DNA of 64,000 nt from Dryocola clanedunensis subsp. sulfonylureivorans (GTDB lineage: Bacteria; Pseudomonadota; Gammaproteobacteria; Enterobacterales; Enterobacteriaceae), in contig NZ_JAERMU010000007.1 in the NCBI RefSeq assembly GCF_016756775.1, forward strand, positions 186,001-250,000, given 5' to 3'. Below are positions 9,758 to 18,881 of this stretch, piece by piece. The notes under the pieces were generated by a model. The model was not told the origin of the DNA. It saw only the letters and a list, made by a program, of their open reading frames with translations, and did not search any database. A program made the translations under genes and the position numbers. Position 1 is the first letter of the stretch. Every line of letters begins with the position of its first letter.

Positions 9758-10267
9758 ATGTCTGAATCCTCCTCTCCGAAACGCAGCGGCTACGCTCGCT
9801 TACTCGACAAAGCCACCCGCGTTCTTGCTATGCGCGATCACAGCGAGCATGAACTGAGGCGTAAACTCACCGCAGCACCCACTTTTCCTGGCAGCAATAC
9901 GTCAGAGCAACCAACCTTTACTCCTGAAGATATCGAAAAAGTCATTGCCTGGTGCTATGACCATCGCTTCCTGGACGACGCGCAGTTTGCCTCGCGCTTT
10001 ATCGCCAGCCGCGGCCGTAAAGGCTATGGCCCGCAGCGCATTCGACAGGAGCTGCAGCAAAAAGGGATCGACAGGGCAACGGGGGAAGCCGCCATGATGG
10101 ATTGTGAAGTTGACTGGCAGGCGATGGCACGAGAAATGGCTGAAAAAAAATTTGGCGATCCGTTACCTTCAGAGTGGAAAGAGCGTGCCAAAGTGCAGCG
10201 TTTCTTGTTGTATCGTGGGTTCTTTATGGAAGATATCCAGGCGATCTACCGAAATTTTAACGATTAG
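9758..10267 (+). CDS. recX: Regulatory protein RecX
   Basis: RecX binds RecA filaments and limits their extension. The 169-residue protein is made of three-helix repeats and keeps the family stretches [24 protein letters not shown] and [16 protein letters not shown]. It lies downstream of recA on the same strand and is probably expressed by read-through of the terminators, and so is induced with recA. The ATG at 9758 gives the normal N-terminus; no strong ribosome site is visible. Confidence 0.95.
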   Translation: MSESSSPKRSGYARLLDKATRVLAMRDHSEHELRRKLTAAPTFPGSNTSEQPTFTPEDIEKVIAWCYDHRFLDDAQFASRFIASRGRKGYGPQRIRQELQQKGIDRATGEAAMMDCEVDWQAMAREMAEKKFGDPLPSEWKERAKVQRFLLYRGFFMEDIQAIYRNFND

Positions 10268-10406
10268 AGTCATACGGGATTTTACTTCCCCGGTTAGAAA
10301 ACTTATCTTATTCCCACTTTTTTCCAGGTAAACTTGCCGTCTCTTCAGTATCCCTGTGGGTGATGTCAGGTTTGCAACACCTCTTTAGCTTGATTTCAGG
10401 ATAATT

Positions 10407-13034
10407 ATGAGCAAGAGCACCGCTGAGATCCGTCAGGCGTTTCTCGACTTTTTCCATAGTAAAGGTCACCAGGTTGTAGCGAGCAGCTCCCTGGTTCCGA
10501 ATAACGACCCGACTCTGCTGTTTACCAACGCCGGTATGAACCAGTTCAAGGATGTATTCCTGGGCGTCGATAAGCGTAACTACTCACGCGCCACAACGTC
10601 ACAGCGTTGCGTCCGTGCGGGTGGTAAACATAACGATCTGGAAAACGTCGGCTACACCGCGCGTCACCATACTTTCTTCGAAATGCTGGGTAACTTTAGC
10701 TTCGGTGATTACTTCAAGCACGACGCTATCAACTTCGCCTGGGAACTGCTGACCGGCGAGCAGTGGTTTAACCTGCCAAAAGAGCGTCTGTGGGTGACCG
10801 TCTACGAAACCGACGACGAAGCGTTTGAGATCTGGGAAAAAGAAGTGGGCGTGCCTCGCGAGCGTATTATCCGCATCGGCGACAACAAAGGCGCGGCCTA
10901 TGCATCTGACAACTTCTGGCAGATGGGCGATACCGGTCCCTGCGGCCCGTGCACCGAAATTTTCTTCGATCATGGCGATCACATCTGGGGCGGCCCTCCG
11001 GGCAGCGCTGAAGAAGATGGCGACCGTTATATCGAAATCTGGAATATCGTCTTCATGCAGTTCAACCGTCAGCAGGATGGCACCATGCTGCCGTTGCCTA
11101 AACCGTCGGTTGATACAGGTATGGGGCTTGAGCGTATTGCCGCTGTTCTGCAGCACGTTAACTCCAACTATGAAATCGACCTGTTCAGCAAGCTTATCCA
11201 GTCCGTTGCCAAAGTCACTGGCGCGACTGACCTGACCAGCAAATCTCTGCGCGTTATTGCCGACCACATCCGTTCCTGTGCCTTCCTGGTTGCCGATGGC
11301 GTGACGCCATCCAACGAAGGGCGCGGCTACGTGCTGCGTCGCATCATTCGTCGCGCTATCCGCCACGGCAATATGCTGGGCGCGAAAGAGACCTTCTTCT
11401 ACAAGCTGGTTGGTCCGCTGGTTGACGTCATGGGGTCTGCGGGCGATGAGCTGAAGCGCCAGCAGGGCCTGGTTGAGCAGGTGCTGAAAACCGAAGAAGA
11501 GCAGTTTGCCCGTACGCTTGAGCGTGGTCTGGCACTGCTGGATGAAGAGCTGGCGAACCTGAAGGGCGATACGCTGAATGGCGAAACCGCTTTCCGTCTG
11601 TATGACACCTACGGCTTCCCGGTTGACCTGACGGCGGACGTTTGCCGTGAGCGCAATCTCAAAGTAGATGAAGCTGGCTTTGAGGCCGCGATGGAAGAGC
11701 AGCGCCGCCGTGCGCGCGAATCCAGCGGTTTTGGTGCGGACTACAACAGCATGATCCGTGTTGATACGCCATCTGCGTTCAAAGGTTACGATCGCCTCGA
11801 TCTGAGCGCGAAAGTCACCGCGCTGTTTGTCGACGGCAAAGCCGTTGAACAAATTTCGGCGGGTCAGGATGCCGTGGTTGTGCTGGACGAAACGCCATTC
11901 TACGGCGAATCTGGCGGTCAGGTGGGCGATAAAGGTGCCATCAAAGGCAACGGCATCGACTTCACCGTTAATGATACGCAGAAGTACGGCCAGGCAACTG
12001 GTCACCTCGGCAAGCTCGCCTGCGGCGTGCTGAAAGTCGGCGACAGCGTCAAGGCTGAAGTGGACGAAGAACGCCGTGCGCGTATCCGCCTGAACCACTC
12101 CGCAACGCACTTACTGCACGCAGCACTGCGTCAGGTGTTAGGCACTCACGTTGCTCAGAAAGGTTCTCTGGTCAACGACAAAGGTCTGCGCTTCGACTTC
12201 TCGCATTTTGAAGCGATGAAACCGAGCGAAGTTCGCGCTGTCGAAGATATCGTAAACGCCCAGATTCGTCGTAACCTGCCTGTCGAAACCAATGTTATGG
12301 ATCTCGAAGCAGCTAAAGCGAAAGGTGCGATGGCACTGTTTGGCGAGAAGTATGACGACCACGTTCGCGTGCTGAGCATGGGCGACTTCTCAACTGAACT
12401 GTGTGGCGGTACTCACGCCAGCCGTACAGGTGATATTGGCCTGTTCCGTATCGTTGCAGAATCCGGTACTGCCGCAGGCGTTCGTCGTATTGAAGCGGTC
12501 ACGGGGGAAGGTGCACTGAACAGCCTGCATGCGCAGAGCGATCAGCTGCACGAGATTGCACACCTGCTGAAGGGTGACAGCCAGAACCTGAACGAGAAAG
12601 TGCGTTCAGTGCTGGAGCGTACCCGTCAGCTGGAAAAAGAATTGCAGCAGTTAAAAGAGCAGCAGGCTTCGCAGGAGAGCGCAAATCTTTCCAGCAAAGC
12701 AACAGAAGTGAAGGGCGTGAAACTGCTGGTGAGCGAACTGAGCAACGTCGAACCTAAGATGTTGCGTACGATGGTCGATGACCTGAAAAATCAGCTTGGC
12801 TCAGCGGTAATCGTTCTGGCCACCGTGTCAGAAGGTAAGGTTTCTCTGATTGCTGGTGTCTCCAAAGATGTGACCGACCGCGTTAAAGCGGGGGAACTGG
12901 TGGGGATGGTTGCACAGCAGGTCGGAGGCAAAGGTGGTGGTCGTCCGGACATGGCTCAAGCGGGTGGTACTGACGCTCAAGCCTTGCCTGGCGCGCTGTC
13001 CGGCGTAGAAGCCTGGGTCACGGCTAAACTTTAA
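10407..13034 (+). CDS. alaS: Alanine-tRNA ligase
   Basis: AlaS charges tRNA-Ala and edits mischarged Ser and Gly. The 875-residue protein has the class II catalytic core at the N-terminus, with motif 2 around [22 protein letters not shown], the editing domain with HSATHLLH and CGGTH (zinc ligands), a coiled region after residue 720 and the C-terminal glycine-rich DHHA1 domain ([15 protein letters not shown]). An AGGAT site precedes the ATG. It is the usual neighbour between recX and csrA. Confidence 0.98.
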   Translation: MSKSTAEIRQAFLDFFHSKGHQVVASSSLVPNNDPTLLFTNAGMNQFKDVFLGVDKRNYSRATTSQRCVRAGGKHNDLENVGYTARHHTFFEMLGNFSFGDYFKHDAINFAWELLTGEQWFNLPKERLWVTVYETDDEAFEIWEKEVGVPRERIIRIGDNKGAAYASDNFWQMGDTGPCGPCTEIFFDHGDHIWGGPPGSAEEDGDRYIEIWNIVFMQFNRQQDGTMLPLPKPSVDTGMGLERIAAVLQHVNSNYEIDLFSKLIQSVAKVTGATDLTSKSLRVIADHIRSCAFLVADGVTPSNEGRGYVLRRIIRRAIRHGNMLGAKETFFYKLVGPLVDVMGSAGDELKRQQGLVEQVLKTEEEQFARTLERGLALLDEELANLKGDTLNGETAFRLYDTYGFPVDLTADVCRERNLKVDEAGFEAAMEEQRRRARESSGFGADYNSMIRVDTPSAFKGYDRLDLSAKVTALFVDGKAVEQISAGQDAVVVLDETPFYGESGGQVGDKGAIKGNGIDFTVNDTQKYGQATGHLGKLACGVLKVGDSVKAEVDEERRARIRLNHSATHLLHAALRQVLGTHVAQKGSLVNDKGLRFDFSHFEAMKPSEVRAVEDIVNAQIRRNLPVETNVMDLEAAKAKGAMALFGEKYDDHVRVLSMGDFSTELCGGTHASRTGDIGLFRIVAESGTAAGVRRIEAVTGEGALNSLHAQSDQLHEIAHLLKGDSQNLNEKVRSVLERTRQLEKELQQLKEQQASQESANLSSKATEVKGVKLLVSELSNVEPKMLRTMVDDLKNQLGSAVIVLATVSEGKVSLIAGVSKDVTDRVKAGELVGMVAQQVGGKGGGRPDMAQAGGTDAQALPGALSGVEAWVTAKL

Positions 13035-13281
13035 GTCACTATAAAAGTGGAGGCGGGCGCCTGTTGGTTTTTGTGAGCTGGCGCTCGTTCATCTACACAT
13101 TATCAATAATGATAAAGTCAGGTTGAAGTTGTGTATATCGGCTAAACTTAGTCATAACAGAATGTAATGCCGTGACTGCTTACACATATGTGTTTGTCAT
13201 CGCTTACTTTTTGGCGTTATATGATGGATAATGCCGGGATACGCACAGACCCGACTCTTTTAATCTTTCAAGGAGCAAAGA

Positions 13282-13467
13282 ATGCTTATTCTGACTCGTC
13301 GAGTTGGTGAGACCCTCATGATTGGGGATGAGGTGACAGTGACAGTACTAGGGGTTAAAGGCAACCAGGTTCGTATTGGTGTTAATGCCCCGAAGGAAGT
13401 CTCTGTACACCGTGAAGAGATCTACCAACGTATCCAGGCTGAAAAATCGCAACAAACGAGTTACTAA
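13282..13467 (+). CDS. csrA: Carbon storage regulator CsrA
   Basis: CsrA is a dimeric RNA-binding protein that recognises GGA in hairpin loops and controls translation and stability of mRNAs for glycogen, biofilm and motility genes. The 61 residues are essentially those of E. coli CsrA, including L4, R6 and the R44 region ([10 protein letters not shown]). A strong AAGGAG precedes the ATG. The 247-base gap after alaS probably holds several promoters, as in E. coli. Confidence 0.98.
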   Translation: MLILTRRVGETLMIGDEVTVTVLGVKGNQVRIGVNAPKEVSVHREEIYQRIQAEKSQQTSY

Positions 13468-13474
13468 AGTTACT

Positions 13475-13510
13475 GCGTCTCGCTAACTATCGGCGAGGCG
13501 CTCTCTTTTA
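13475..13510 (+). terminator. csrA terminator
   Basis: The stem GCGTCTCGC / GCGAGGCGC (one G-U pair) is followed by TCTCTTTTA, just past the csrA stop. Confidence 0.75.
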
Positions 13511-13803
13511 TCCCTCTCTTCTCCTTCTTAGCGCTTCGTTTTTCTCCCTGATAACCTTCCTGACCGTATCTTGCCGCACTTTTTTTCCAACAAACGCCTC
13601 CATCTCTTATCCCTTATCCCGTATCTTGCCTGTTGATAAAACACTCTTTTTGCCTTCAAATTGCCCGAATTGCATGGGAAGTGTGCAATTGATTGCGAGT
13701 CGGGAAAAATTGTTTGACTTATAAGTGCGGGAAAGTAATATGTGCGCCACGCAGTGCCGATGAGCAGAAACAAGTTCAGCGGTACGACTCGAAAGAGGCG
13801 TGT
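13511..13803 (+). promoter_or_regulatory. tRNA array leader with promoter
   Basis: This gene-free stretch carries a good sigma-70 promoter at 13714-13741: TTGACT, 16 bases, TAATAT. It is followed by a GC-rich discriminator (GTGCGCC), the kind that makes stable RNA genes subject to stringent control. It drives the tRNA-Ser and tRNA-Arg genes. Nothing else is seen here. Confidence 0.7.
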
Positions 13804-13896
13804 GGTGAGGTGGCCGAGAGGCTGAAGGCGCTCCCCTGCTAAGGGAGTATGCGGTCAAAAGCTGCATCCGGGGTTCGAATCCCCGCCTCACCGCCA
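13804..13896 (+). tRNA. serV: tRNA-Ser (GCU)
   Basis: A 93-base tRNA with a long variable arm and encoded CCA. The anticodon loop CTGCTAA gives anticodon GCU, which reads AGC/AGU. It matches E. coli serV and lies in the same place, directly after csrA. Confidence 0.98.
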
Positions 13897-13900
13897 TTTT

Positions 13901-13977
13901 GCATCCGTAGCTCAGCTGGATAGAGTACTCGGCTACGAACCGAGCGGTCGGAGGTTCGAATCCTCCCGGATGCACCA
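13901..13977 (+). tRNA. argV: tRNA-Arg (ACG), copy 1
   Basis: A 77-base tRNA with encoded CCA and anticodon ACG (read as ICG), for CGU/CGC/CGA. It lies 4 bases after tRNA-Ser, so both come from one transcript. The sequence is the same as the two copies that follow. Confidence 0.98.
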
Positions 13978-14178
13978 TCTTCTTCCTGACTATCAGCAAT
14001 GATAGTGTGCCAGAGAACTTAGTGCTCTCAGCCTGCACCAGGGAGGAAAACGTTGCTTTAGCAAGCAACGGCCCGTAGGGCGAGCCTTCGGTGAGTAATC
14101 CTCCCGGATGCACCATATCTCTTCAATGTTGCGGCAAGTTGAGTGACATTGAGTCAGCAGTAAATCAGCAGTCCCGAT
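13978..14178 (+). repeat. tRNA spacer repeat, unit 1, with partial tRNA tail
   Basis: The spacer after tRNA-Arg copy 1 contains a 19-base copy of the tRNA 3' end (AATCCTCCCGGATGCACCA, 14097-14115), preceded by a GGAGGAAAACGTTGC...GGCGAGCCTTCGG stretch. A close variant of the whole spacer follows tRNA-Arg copy 2. It looks like remains of tandem duplication of a tRNA unit. Confidence 0.8.
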
Positions 14179-14255
14179 GCATCCGTAGCTCAGCTGGATA
14201 GAGTACTCGGCTACGAACCGAGCGGTCGGAGGTTCGAATCCTCCCGGATGCACCA
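14179..14255 (+). tRNA. tRNA-Arg (ACG), copy 2
   Basis: Identical in sequence to copy 1, 278 bases downstream of it, with encoded CCA. The preceding bases CAGTCCCGAT are shared with copy 3. Confidence 0.98.
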
Positions 14256-14445
14256 TATTTCTCCTGATTCTCAGCGATGAGAGAGCGGCAGAGAATTTAA
14301 CGTTCTCAGCCAGCACCAGGGAGGATAACGTTGCTTTAGCAACGGCCCGCAGGGCGAGCCTTCGGCGAGTAATCCTCCCGGATGCACCATATTTCTGATT
14401 ATCTTCCCTGATGATTAGACACCGCAGTAAATCAGCAGTCCCGAT
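14256..14445 (+). repeat. tRNA spacer repeat, unit 2, with partial tRNA tail
   Basis: A second version of the spacer, again with the 19-base tRNA tail (14371-14389) and the same GTTGCTTTAGCAACGG and GGCGAGCCTTCGG parts. It differs from unit 1 by substitutions and small deletions. The tRNA-plus-spacer period is 267 bases here and 278 before. Confidence 0.8.
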
Positions 14446-14522
14446 GCATCCGTAGCTCAGCTGGATAGAGTACTCGGCTACGAACCGAGCGGTCGGAGGT
14501 TCGAATCCTCCCGGATGCACCA
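14446..14522 (+). tRNA. tRNA-Arg (ACG), copy 3
   Basis: Identical to copies 1 and 2. It is the last tRNA of the array; no tRNA-tail repeat follows it. Confidence 0.98.
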
Positions 14523-14695
14523 TATTCTTCCTGATGTTCAGCAAATCATTCTCCCTGATGCACCCTTTCCTTGTCTTTCCCCCATTGTTTTCAACATCGT
14601 TCCGGCGTTCAAATCTTCCCCTCATGACAAAAAGCGACAAATATCCTTGTTTACGCTAAAGTAATGCCTCGATATTTAGCGATGTGAGGGATGAT

Positions 14696-15262
14696 ATGTA
14701 CGAACGTTACGACGGGCTGATATTCGATATGGACGGAACCATCCTTGATACCGAACCTACACATCGTAAGGCCTGGCACGAGACGCTGTCCCGCTATGGC
14801 ATGCAGTTTGACGAGCAGGCAATGGTGGCGTTAAACGGTTCCCCGACCTGGCGCATCGCCCAGGCCATCATCGACAGTCATCAGGCCGATCTCGATCCTC
14901 ACCATTTAGCAAAAGAAAAAACTCAGGCCGTCAGAGCGATGCTGCTCGACACTGTGCGTCCTTTGCCGCTGATTGAGGTGGTGAAGGCCTGGCATGGTCG
15001 TCGCCCCATGTCGGTCGGTACAGGCAGCGAGAGCGATATGGCCGAAGCATTGCTTAACCATCTTGGCTTGCGCAAATATTTCACAGCGGTCGTCGCCGCC
15101 GACCATGTCAAAAATCACAAGCCTCATCCTGACACCTTCCTGTTGTGCGCTGAACTCATGGGCGTGCCACCCGCCAGGTGCGTGGTCTTTGAAGATGCTG
15201 ATTTTGGCCTCGAAGCGGCCCGCGCGGCAGGCATGGCGGGTGTTGACGTTCGTTTACTGTGA
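14696..15262 (+). CDS. yqaB: Fructose-1-phosphate / 6-phosphogluconate phosphatase
   Basis: A HAD-superfamily sugar phosphatase of the beta-phosphoglucomutase-like group, 188 residues. Motif I is FDMDGTILDTEP, motif II lies in SVGTGSES, motif III has the lysine of KNHKPHPD, and motif IV is VFEDADFG. The frame opens earlier at a GTG (14684), but the ATG at 14696 has GAGGG at good distance and matches E. coli YqaB. Its stop overlaps the GTG start of yqaA, so the two are translationally coupled. Confidence 0.95.
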   Translation: MYERYDGLIFDMDGTILDTEPTHRKAWHETLSRYGMQFDEQAMVALNGSPTWRIAQAIIDSHQADLDPHHLAKEKTQAVRAMLLDTVRPLPLIEVVKAWHGRRPMSVGTGSESDMAEALLNHLGLRKYFTAVVAADHVKNHKPHPDTFLLCAELMGVPPARCVVFEDADFGLEAARAAGMAGVDVRLL

Positions 15263-15687
15263 GCGATCTGCTGTCACTGGCTTCGCTATTTACCAGCAGT
15301 TTCCTCAGCGCAACGTTATTGCCGGGTAGCTCCGAAGCTGTTCTGGTTGCGTTGTTGGTCGCGGGGGCTGGCCCTACCTGGTTGCTAGTGTTAATAGCAA
15401 CAATGGGTAATAGCCTCGGGGGGCTAACTAACGTTATTCTGGGGCGTTTTTTCCCGCAGCGTGCGCAGTCTCGCTGGCAGGGAAAAGCGACCGCCTGGCT
15501 GACCCGATTCGGCCCGGCTGCTTTATTACTGAGTTGGTTGCCGTTGATTGGCGACCTTTTGTGCCTGCTTGCCGGTTGGTTACGTCTGGCATGGGGGCCA
15601 GTAATCTTTTTTTTATGCCTTGGAAAAGCAATACGCTACATCGTTGTCGCGGCTGCAACGGTACAAGGCATGGCGTGGTGGCAATAA
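15259..15687 (+). CDS. yqaA: Inner membrane protein YqaA (DedA/SNARE-associated family)
   Basis: A 142-residue polytopic protein with about four membrane spans and the SNARE-associated domain signature (SSFLSATLLPGSSEA and a central NSLGGLTNVILG). The DedA superfamily is linked to lipid scrambling and membrane stress tolerance, but YqaA itself has no settled function. It starts with GTG inside the stop of yqaB (GTGA overlap). Confidence 0.93.
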   Translation: MSDLLSLASLFTSSFLSATLLPGSSEAVLVALLVAGAGPTWLLVLIATMGNSLGGLTNVILGRFFPQRAQSRWQGKATAWLTRFGPAALLLSWLPLIGDLLCLLAGWLRLAWGPVIFFLCLGKAIRYIVVAAATVQGMAWWQ

Positions 15688-15766
15688 TTGCATGGCGTGA
15701 GGGTAACCGACGCCCGCTAAAACAATTATGCTTAATAAAAATGAATTCGACAGGCGGGAGGTCAAT

Positions 15767-17326
15767 TTGATCCCGGACGTATCACAGGCGTTGGCCTGGC
15801 TGGAAAAGCATCCTCAGGCGGTAAAGGGCATCTGTCGCGGCCTTGAACGCGAAACATTGCGTGTTACGCCAACGGGCGAACTGGCAACAACAGGTCACCC
15901 GGAAAGCCTCGGCTCAGCGCTGACACACAAATGGATAACCACGGACTTCGCCGAAGCCCTGCTGGAGTTTATTACCCCGGTGGATGGCGATATCGACCAT
16001 ATGCTCACTTTCATGCGCGATATTCATCGCCATGTTGCCCGTGAACTGGGCGAAGAGCGCATGTGGCCGCTGAGCATGCCGTGCTATATCGACGATGGAC
16101 AGAACATTGAACTGGCGCAGTATGGCTCGTCTAACACTGGCCGTCTGAAAACGCTGTATCGTGAAGGGCTGAAGAATCGCTACGGCGCGCTGATGCAGAC
16201 CATCTCCGGCGTACATTACAACTTCTCGCTGCCGCTGGAATTCTGGCAGGCAAGGCTGGGTATTAAAGATGCCGAAAGCGGGAAAGAAGAGATCTCCGCC
16301 GGTTACTTCCGCCTGATCCGCAACTACTACCGTTTTGGTTGGGTTATTCCGTATCTGTTCGGCGCCTCGCCGGCGATTTGTTCGTCTTTCCTGCAAGGGA
16401 AGGAGAGCACGCTGCCGTTTGAAAAAACCGAATGCGGCATGAACTACCTGCCGTATGCGACGTCGTTGCGTCTGAGCGATCTGGGCTACACCAACAAATC
16501 GCAAAGCAATCTGGGTATCACCTTCAACGAGCTTAATACCTATGTTGCAGGGCTGAAACAAGCGATTAAAACGCCGTCGGAAGAGTACGCGCAGCTTGGT
16601 CTGGAGAAAGACGGTAAGCGTCTACAGATCAACACCAACGTGCTGCAGATTGAAAACGAACTCTACGCGCCGATTCGCCCGAAACGCGTCACCGCGAAAG
16701 ACGAATCGCCGTCCGACGCGCTGCTGCGCGGCGGAATTGAATACATCGAAGTGCGTTCGCTTGATATCAACCCGTTCTCCGCCATCGGCATGGACGAGCA
16801 GCAGATCCGCTTCCTCGACCTGTTTATGATCTGGTGCGTGCTGGCTGATGCGCCGGAAATGAGCAGTGACGAACTGCTGTGTACCCGTAAAAACTGGAAT
16901 CGGGTCATCCTGGAAGGACGCAAGCCCGGACTGACGTTGGGCATGGGTTGTGAAACCGCTCAGCATCCGTTGTCCCAGGTGGGTAAAGATCTGTTTGCCG
17001 ACCTGCGCCGTGTCGCCCAAACGCTGGATGGCATTGCGGGTAATCATGAATACCAGAAAGTCTGTGATGAGCTGGTCGCCAGCTTTGACGATCCGGAACT
17101 GACATATTCAGCGCGCATTCTGCGGTCTATGATTGAGAATGGCATTGGCGGTACGGGGCTTGCGCTTGCGGAGCAGTATCGTCAGCAGTTAATCAGTGAA
17201 CCGCTGGAGATTTTGACCACGGAAGTTCTACAGCAGGAGCACGATGCTTCATGGCAGCGTCAGCGTGATATCGAAGCCGGGGACAGCGAGCCGTTTGAGT
17301 CGTGGCTTGAGAAACAGTCGCGGTAG
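15767..17326 (+). CDS. gshA: Glutamate-cysteine ligase
   Basis: GshA makes gamma-glutamylcysteine, the first step of glutathione synthesis. The protein follows E. coli GshA over its length, including [10 protein letters not shown] and the substrate-binding core. I chose the TTG at 15767: GGAGGT lies 4 bases upstream and translation then begins [10 protein letters not shown], as in E. coli, whose gshA also uses TTG. This gives 519 residues; an upstream ATG at 15728 would add 13. The rare start may lower expression. The micA gene abuts its 3' end on the other strand. Confidence 0.96.
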   Translation: MIPDVSQALAWLEKHPQAVKGICRGLERETLRVTPTGELATTGHPESLGSALTHKWITTDFAEALLEFITPVDGDIDHMLTFMRDIHRHVARELGEERMWPLSMPCYIDDGQNIELAQYGSSNTGRLKTLYREGLKNRYGALMQTISGVHYNFSLPLEFWQARLGIKDAESGKEEISAGYFRLIRNYYRFGWVIPYLFGASPAICSSFLQGKESTLPFEKTECGMNYLPYATSLRLSDLGYTNKSQSNLGITFNELNTYVAGLKQAIKTPSEEYAQLGLEKDGKRLQINTNVLQIENELYAPIRPKRVTAKDESPSDALLRGGIEYIEVRSLDINPFSAIGMDEQQIRFLDLFMIWCVLADAPEMSSDELLCTRKNWNRVILEGRKPGLTLGMGCETAQHPLSQVGKDLFADLRRVAQTLDGIAGNHEYQKVCDELVASFDDPELTYSARILRSMIENGIGGTGLALAEQYRQQLISEPLEILTTEVLQQEHDASWQRQRDIEAGDSEPFESWLEKQSR

Positions 17327-17330
17327 AAAA

Positions 17331-17406
17331 GAAAATGGCCACAAGCAATGTGGCCAAAATATTCATCTCTGAAGACAGGGATGATGATAACAAATGCGCG
17401 TCTTTC
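17331..17406 (-). ncRNA. micA: Small RNA MicA
   Basis: Read on the minus strand, the sequence opens GAAAGACGCGCATTTGTTAT, the conserved seed region of MicA, and ends in a GGCCAC / GTGGCC hairpin with a TTTTCTTTT tail. MicA works with Hfq to block ompA translation during envelope stress. The place between gshA and luxS is that of E. coli. Upstream on the minus strand are GAACC and TCTGA boxes, compatible with a sigma-E promoter. Confidence 0.93.
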
Positions 17407-17479
17407 ATATACTCAGACGCCCTTGAAACAGAATGGTTCAATTAATTTTTTAAAAAAATCACTTATCGGAGGTGACCAG

Positions 17480-17995
17480 ATGCCATTGTTGGATAGTTTC
17501 ACAGTCGACCACACCCGCATGGGCGCGCCAGCAGTACGTGTAGCCAAAACGATGCACACACCGAGCGGCGATACCATCACCGTATTCGACCTGCGCTTTT
17601 GTGTCCCGAACAAGGAAGTGATGCCGGAAAAAGGGATCCATACGCTTGAGCACCTTTTTGCAGGTTTCATGCGCGATCACCTGAACGGTAACGGCGTTGA
17701 GATCATCGACATTTCGCCGATGGGCTGCCGCACCGGCTTTTACATGAGCCTGATTGGCGTGCCTGAGGAATCTCGCGTTGCCAACGCATGGAAAGCGGCA
17801 ATGGAAGACGTGCTGAAGGTCAAAGAGCAGAACCAGATCCCTGAGCTGAACGTCTACCAGTGTGGCACTTACCACATGCACTCGTTGCAGGAAGCTCAGG
17901 ACATTGCGCGCCATATCATTGAGCACGGCGTGAGCGTCAACAGCAATGACGAGCTGGCGCTGCCGAAAGAGAAGCTGAAAGAGCTGCATATTTAG
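17480..17995 (+). CDS. luxS: S-ribosylhomocysteine lyase LuxS
   Basis: LuxS cleaves S-ribosylhomocysteine to homocysteine and DPD, the precursor of autoinducer 2. The 171-residue protein has the metal site H54-xx-E57-H58 (HTLEH) and C128, plus the catalytic C83 in MGCRTGF. The ATG at 17480 has a strong GGAGGT site; the longer open frame upstream overlaps micA and is not used. A REP element and a terminator follow. Confidence 0.98.
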   Translation: MPLLDSFTVDHTRMGAPAVRVAKTMHTPSGDTITVFDLRFCVPNKEVMPEKGIHTLEHLFAGFMRDHLNGNGVEIIDISPMGCRTGFYMSLIGVPEESRVANAWKAAMEDVLKVKEQNQIPELNVYQCGTYHMHSLQEAQDIARHIIEHGVSVNSNDELALPKEKLKELHI

Positions 17996-17996
17996 C

Positions 17997-18029
17997 CGTA
18001 GGTCGGATAAGCGCAGCGTCATCCGGCAT
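17997..18029. repeat. REP element
   Basis: The stretch GTAGGTCGGATAAGCGCAGC with GTCATCCGGCA is a classical enteric REP sequence placed between a gene end and its terminator. Confidence 0.8.
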
Positions 18030-18041
18030 AGCTTGTCGACA

Positions 18042-18066
18042 AAAGGAGCCTGACGGCTCCTTTTTT
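18042..18066 (+). terminator. luxS terminator
   Basis: The stem AAAGGAGCC / GGCTCCTTT with loop TGAC runs into TTTTTT. Confidence 0.92.
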
Positions 18067-18083
18067 ACAAAGAAATAAAAATT

Positions 18084-18881
18084 ATGTCCACCACTCTCCA
18101 GTTCAACTTTGCCACACGCCCGCTGGTGCCGTTCGCCCATGACTATCCTCACGGTGCTACGGAGCCATGGCACAGCCACGATTGCGCGCAGCTTCTGCAC
18201 GCGCTCAGCGGCGTGGTACGAGTTGAAACGGAGCAGGGATACTGGGTGGTGCCGCCAAGCCGGGGCGTGTGGCTGCCTGCGGGCACAAAGCACCGTTTTC
18301 AGGTGACCGGGCATGTCGCCGCCCGAACGTTGTTCATCGACCCCTTTGCGCGGGCGGACCTGCCTTCGGTTTGCCAGGTGGTGCAAATATCAGACTTGCT
18401 GCGTGAGCTTATTATCAGCTCACTGACGCTGCCCGAAAGTTACGCGGCCGGGAGCAGGGAAGAGCGGATCTATGAGCTGATCCTCGATGAGATCCGCGTG
18501 ATGACGGTGCTGCCGTTTAATCTTCCTGAACCGGCATCGGCGGCCTTACTGGCGCTTTGTCGTCAGATCCAGGATGAACCCGGCAAAATGTGGAGCACGG
18601 CGCTGGCCGCCGGGCTGCTCAATATCAGTGAAAGAACCCTGCTGCGGCATTTCCGTCAGCAAACCGGGCTGGCGTTCAGCGAGTGGGTACGGCGGGCGAG
18701 GCTGATGGAAGCCCTGAGCCGCCTTGCCCAGGGCCAGTCCGTATTGCGGGTAGCGCTGGATTTAGGCTACGAGAGCCACAGCGCGTTCAGCGCCATGTTC
18801 CGTCGCACCCTCGGCGTTTCCCCCGGCGAATACTTCCATCAGAACCGATCGTCTGACGGCAGTGCATTAAGCAACGCCTGA
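18084..18881 (+). CDS. AraC-family transcriptional regulator
   Basis: A 265-residue regulator with an N-terminal cupin-like sensing half (histidines in PWHSHDCAQLLHA, and LPAGTKHRF) and a C-terminal double helix-turn-helix from about residue 165, with the family signature region ALDLGYESHSAFSAMFRRTLGVSPGEY. The target is unknown. It is convergent with the isopropylmalate synthase gene and overlaps its 3' end by 43 bases. The short, strongly ended gap after luxS makes it independent of that gene. Confidence 0.9.
   Translation: MSTTLQFNFATRPLVPFAHDYPHGATEPWHSHDCAQLLHALSGVVRVETEQGYWVVPPSRGVWLPAGTKHRFQVTGHVAARTLFIDPFARADLPSVCQVVQISDLLRELIISSLTLPESYAAGSREERIYELILDEIRVMTVLPFNLPEPASAALLALCRQIQDEPGKMWSTALAAGLLNISERTLLRHFRQQTGLAFSEWVRRARLMEALSRLAQGQSVLRVALDLGYESHSAFSAMFRRTLGVSPGEYFHQNRSSDGSALSNA

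Noticed and set aside
10599-12110. A 503-codon open frame on the minus strand within alaS
   Set aside because: It is antisense to a certain, highly conserved gene; its product shows no family and comes from the codon bias of alaS.
13607-14640. Minus-strand frames with repeated MVHPGGFEPPTARF segments
   Set aside because: They are translations of the reverse strand of the tRNA-Arg genes and spacers, a well-known source of false proteins.
13804-14700. An integrative element at the tRNA array
   Set aside because: No integrase, recombinase or foreign gene adjoins the tRNAs, and gene order is as in E. coli on both sides.
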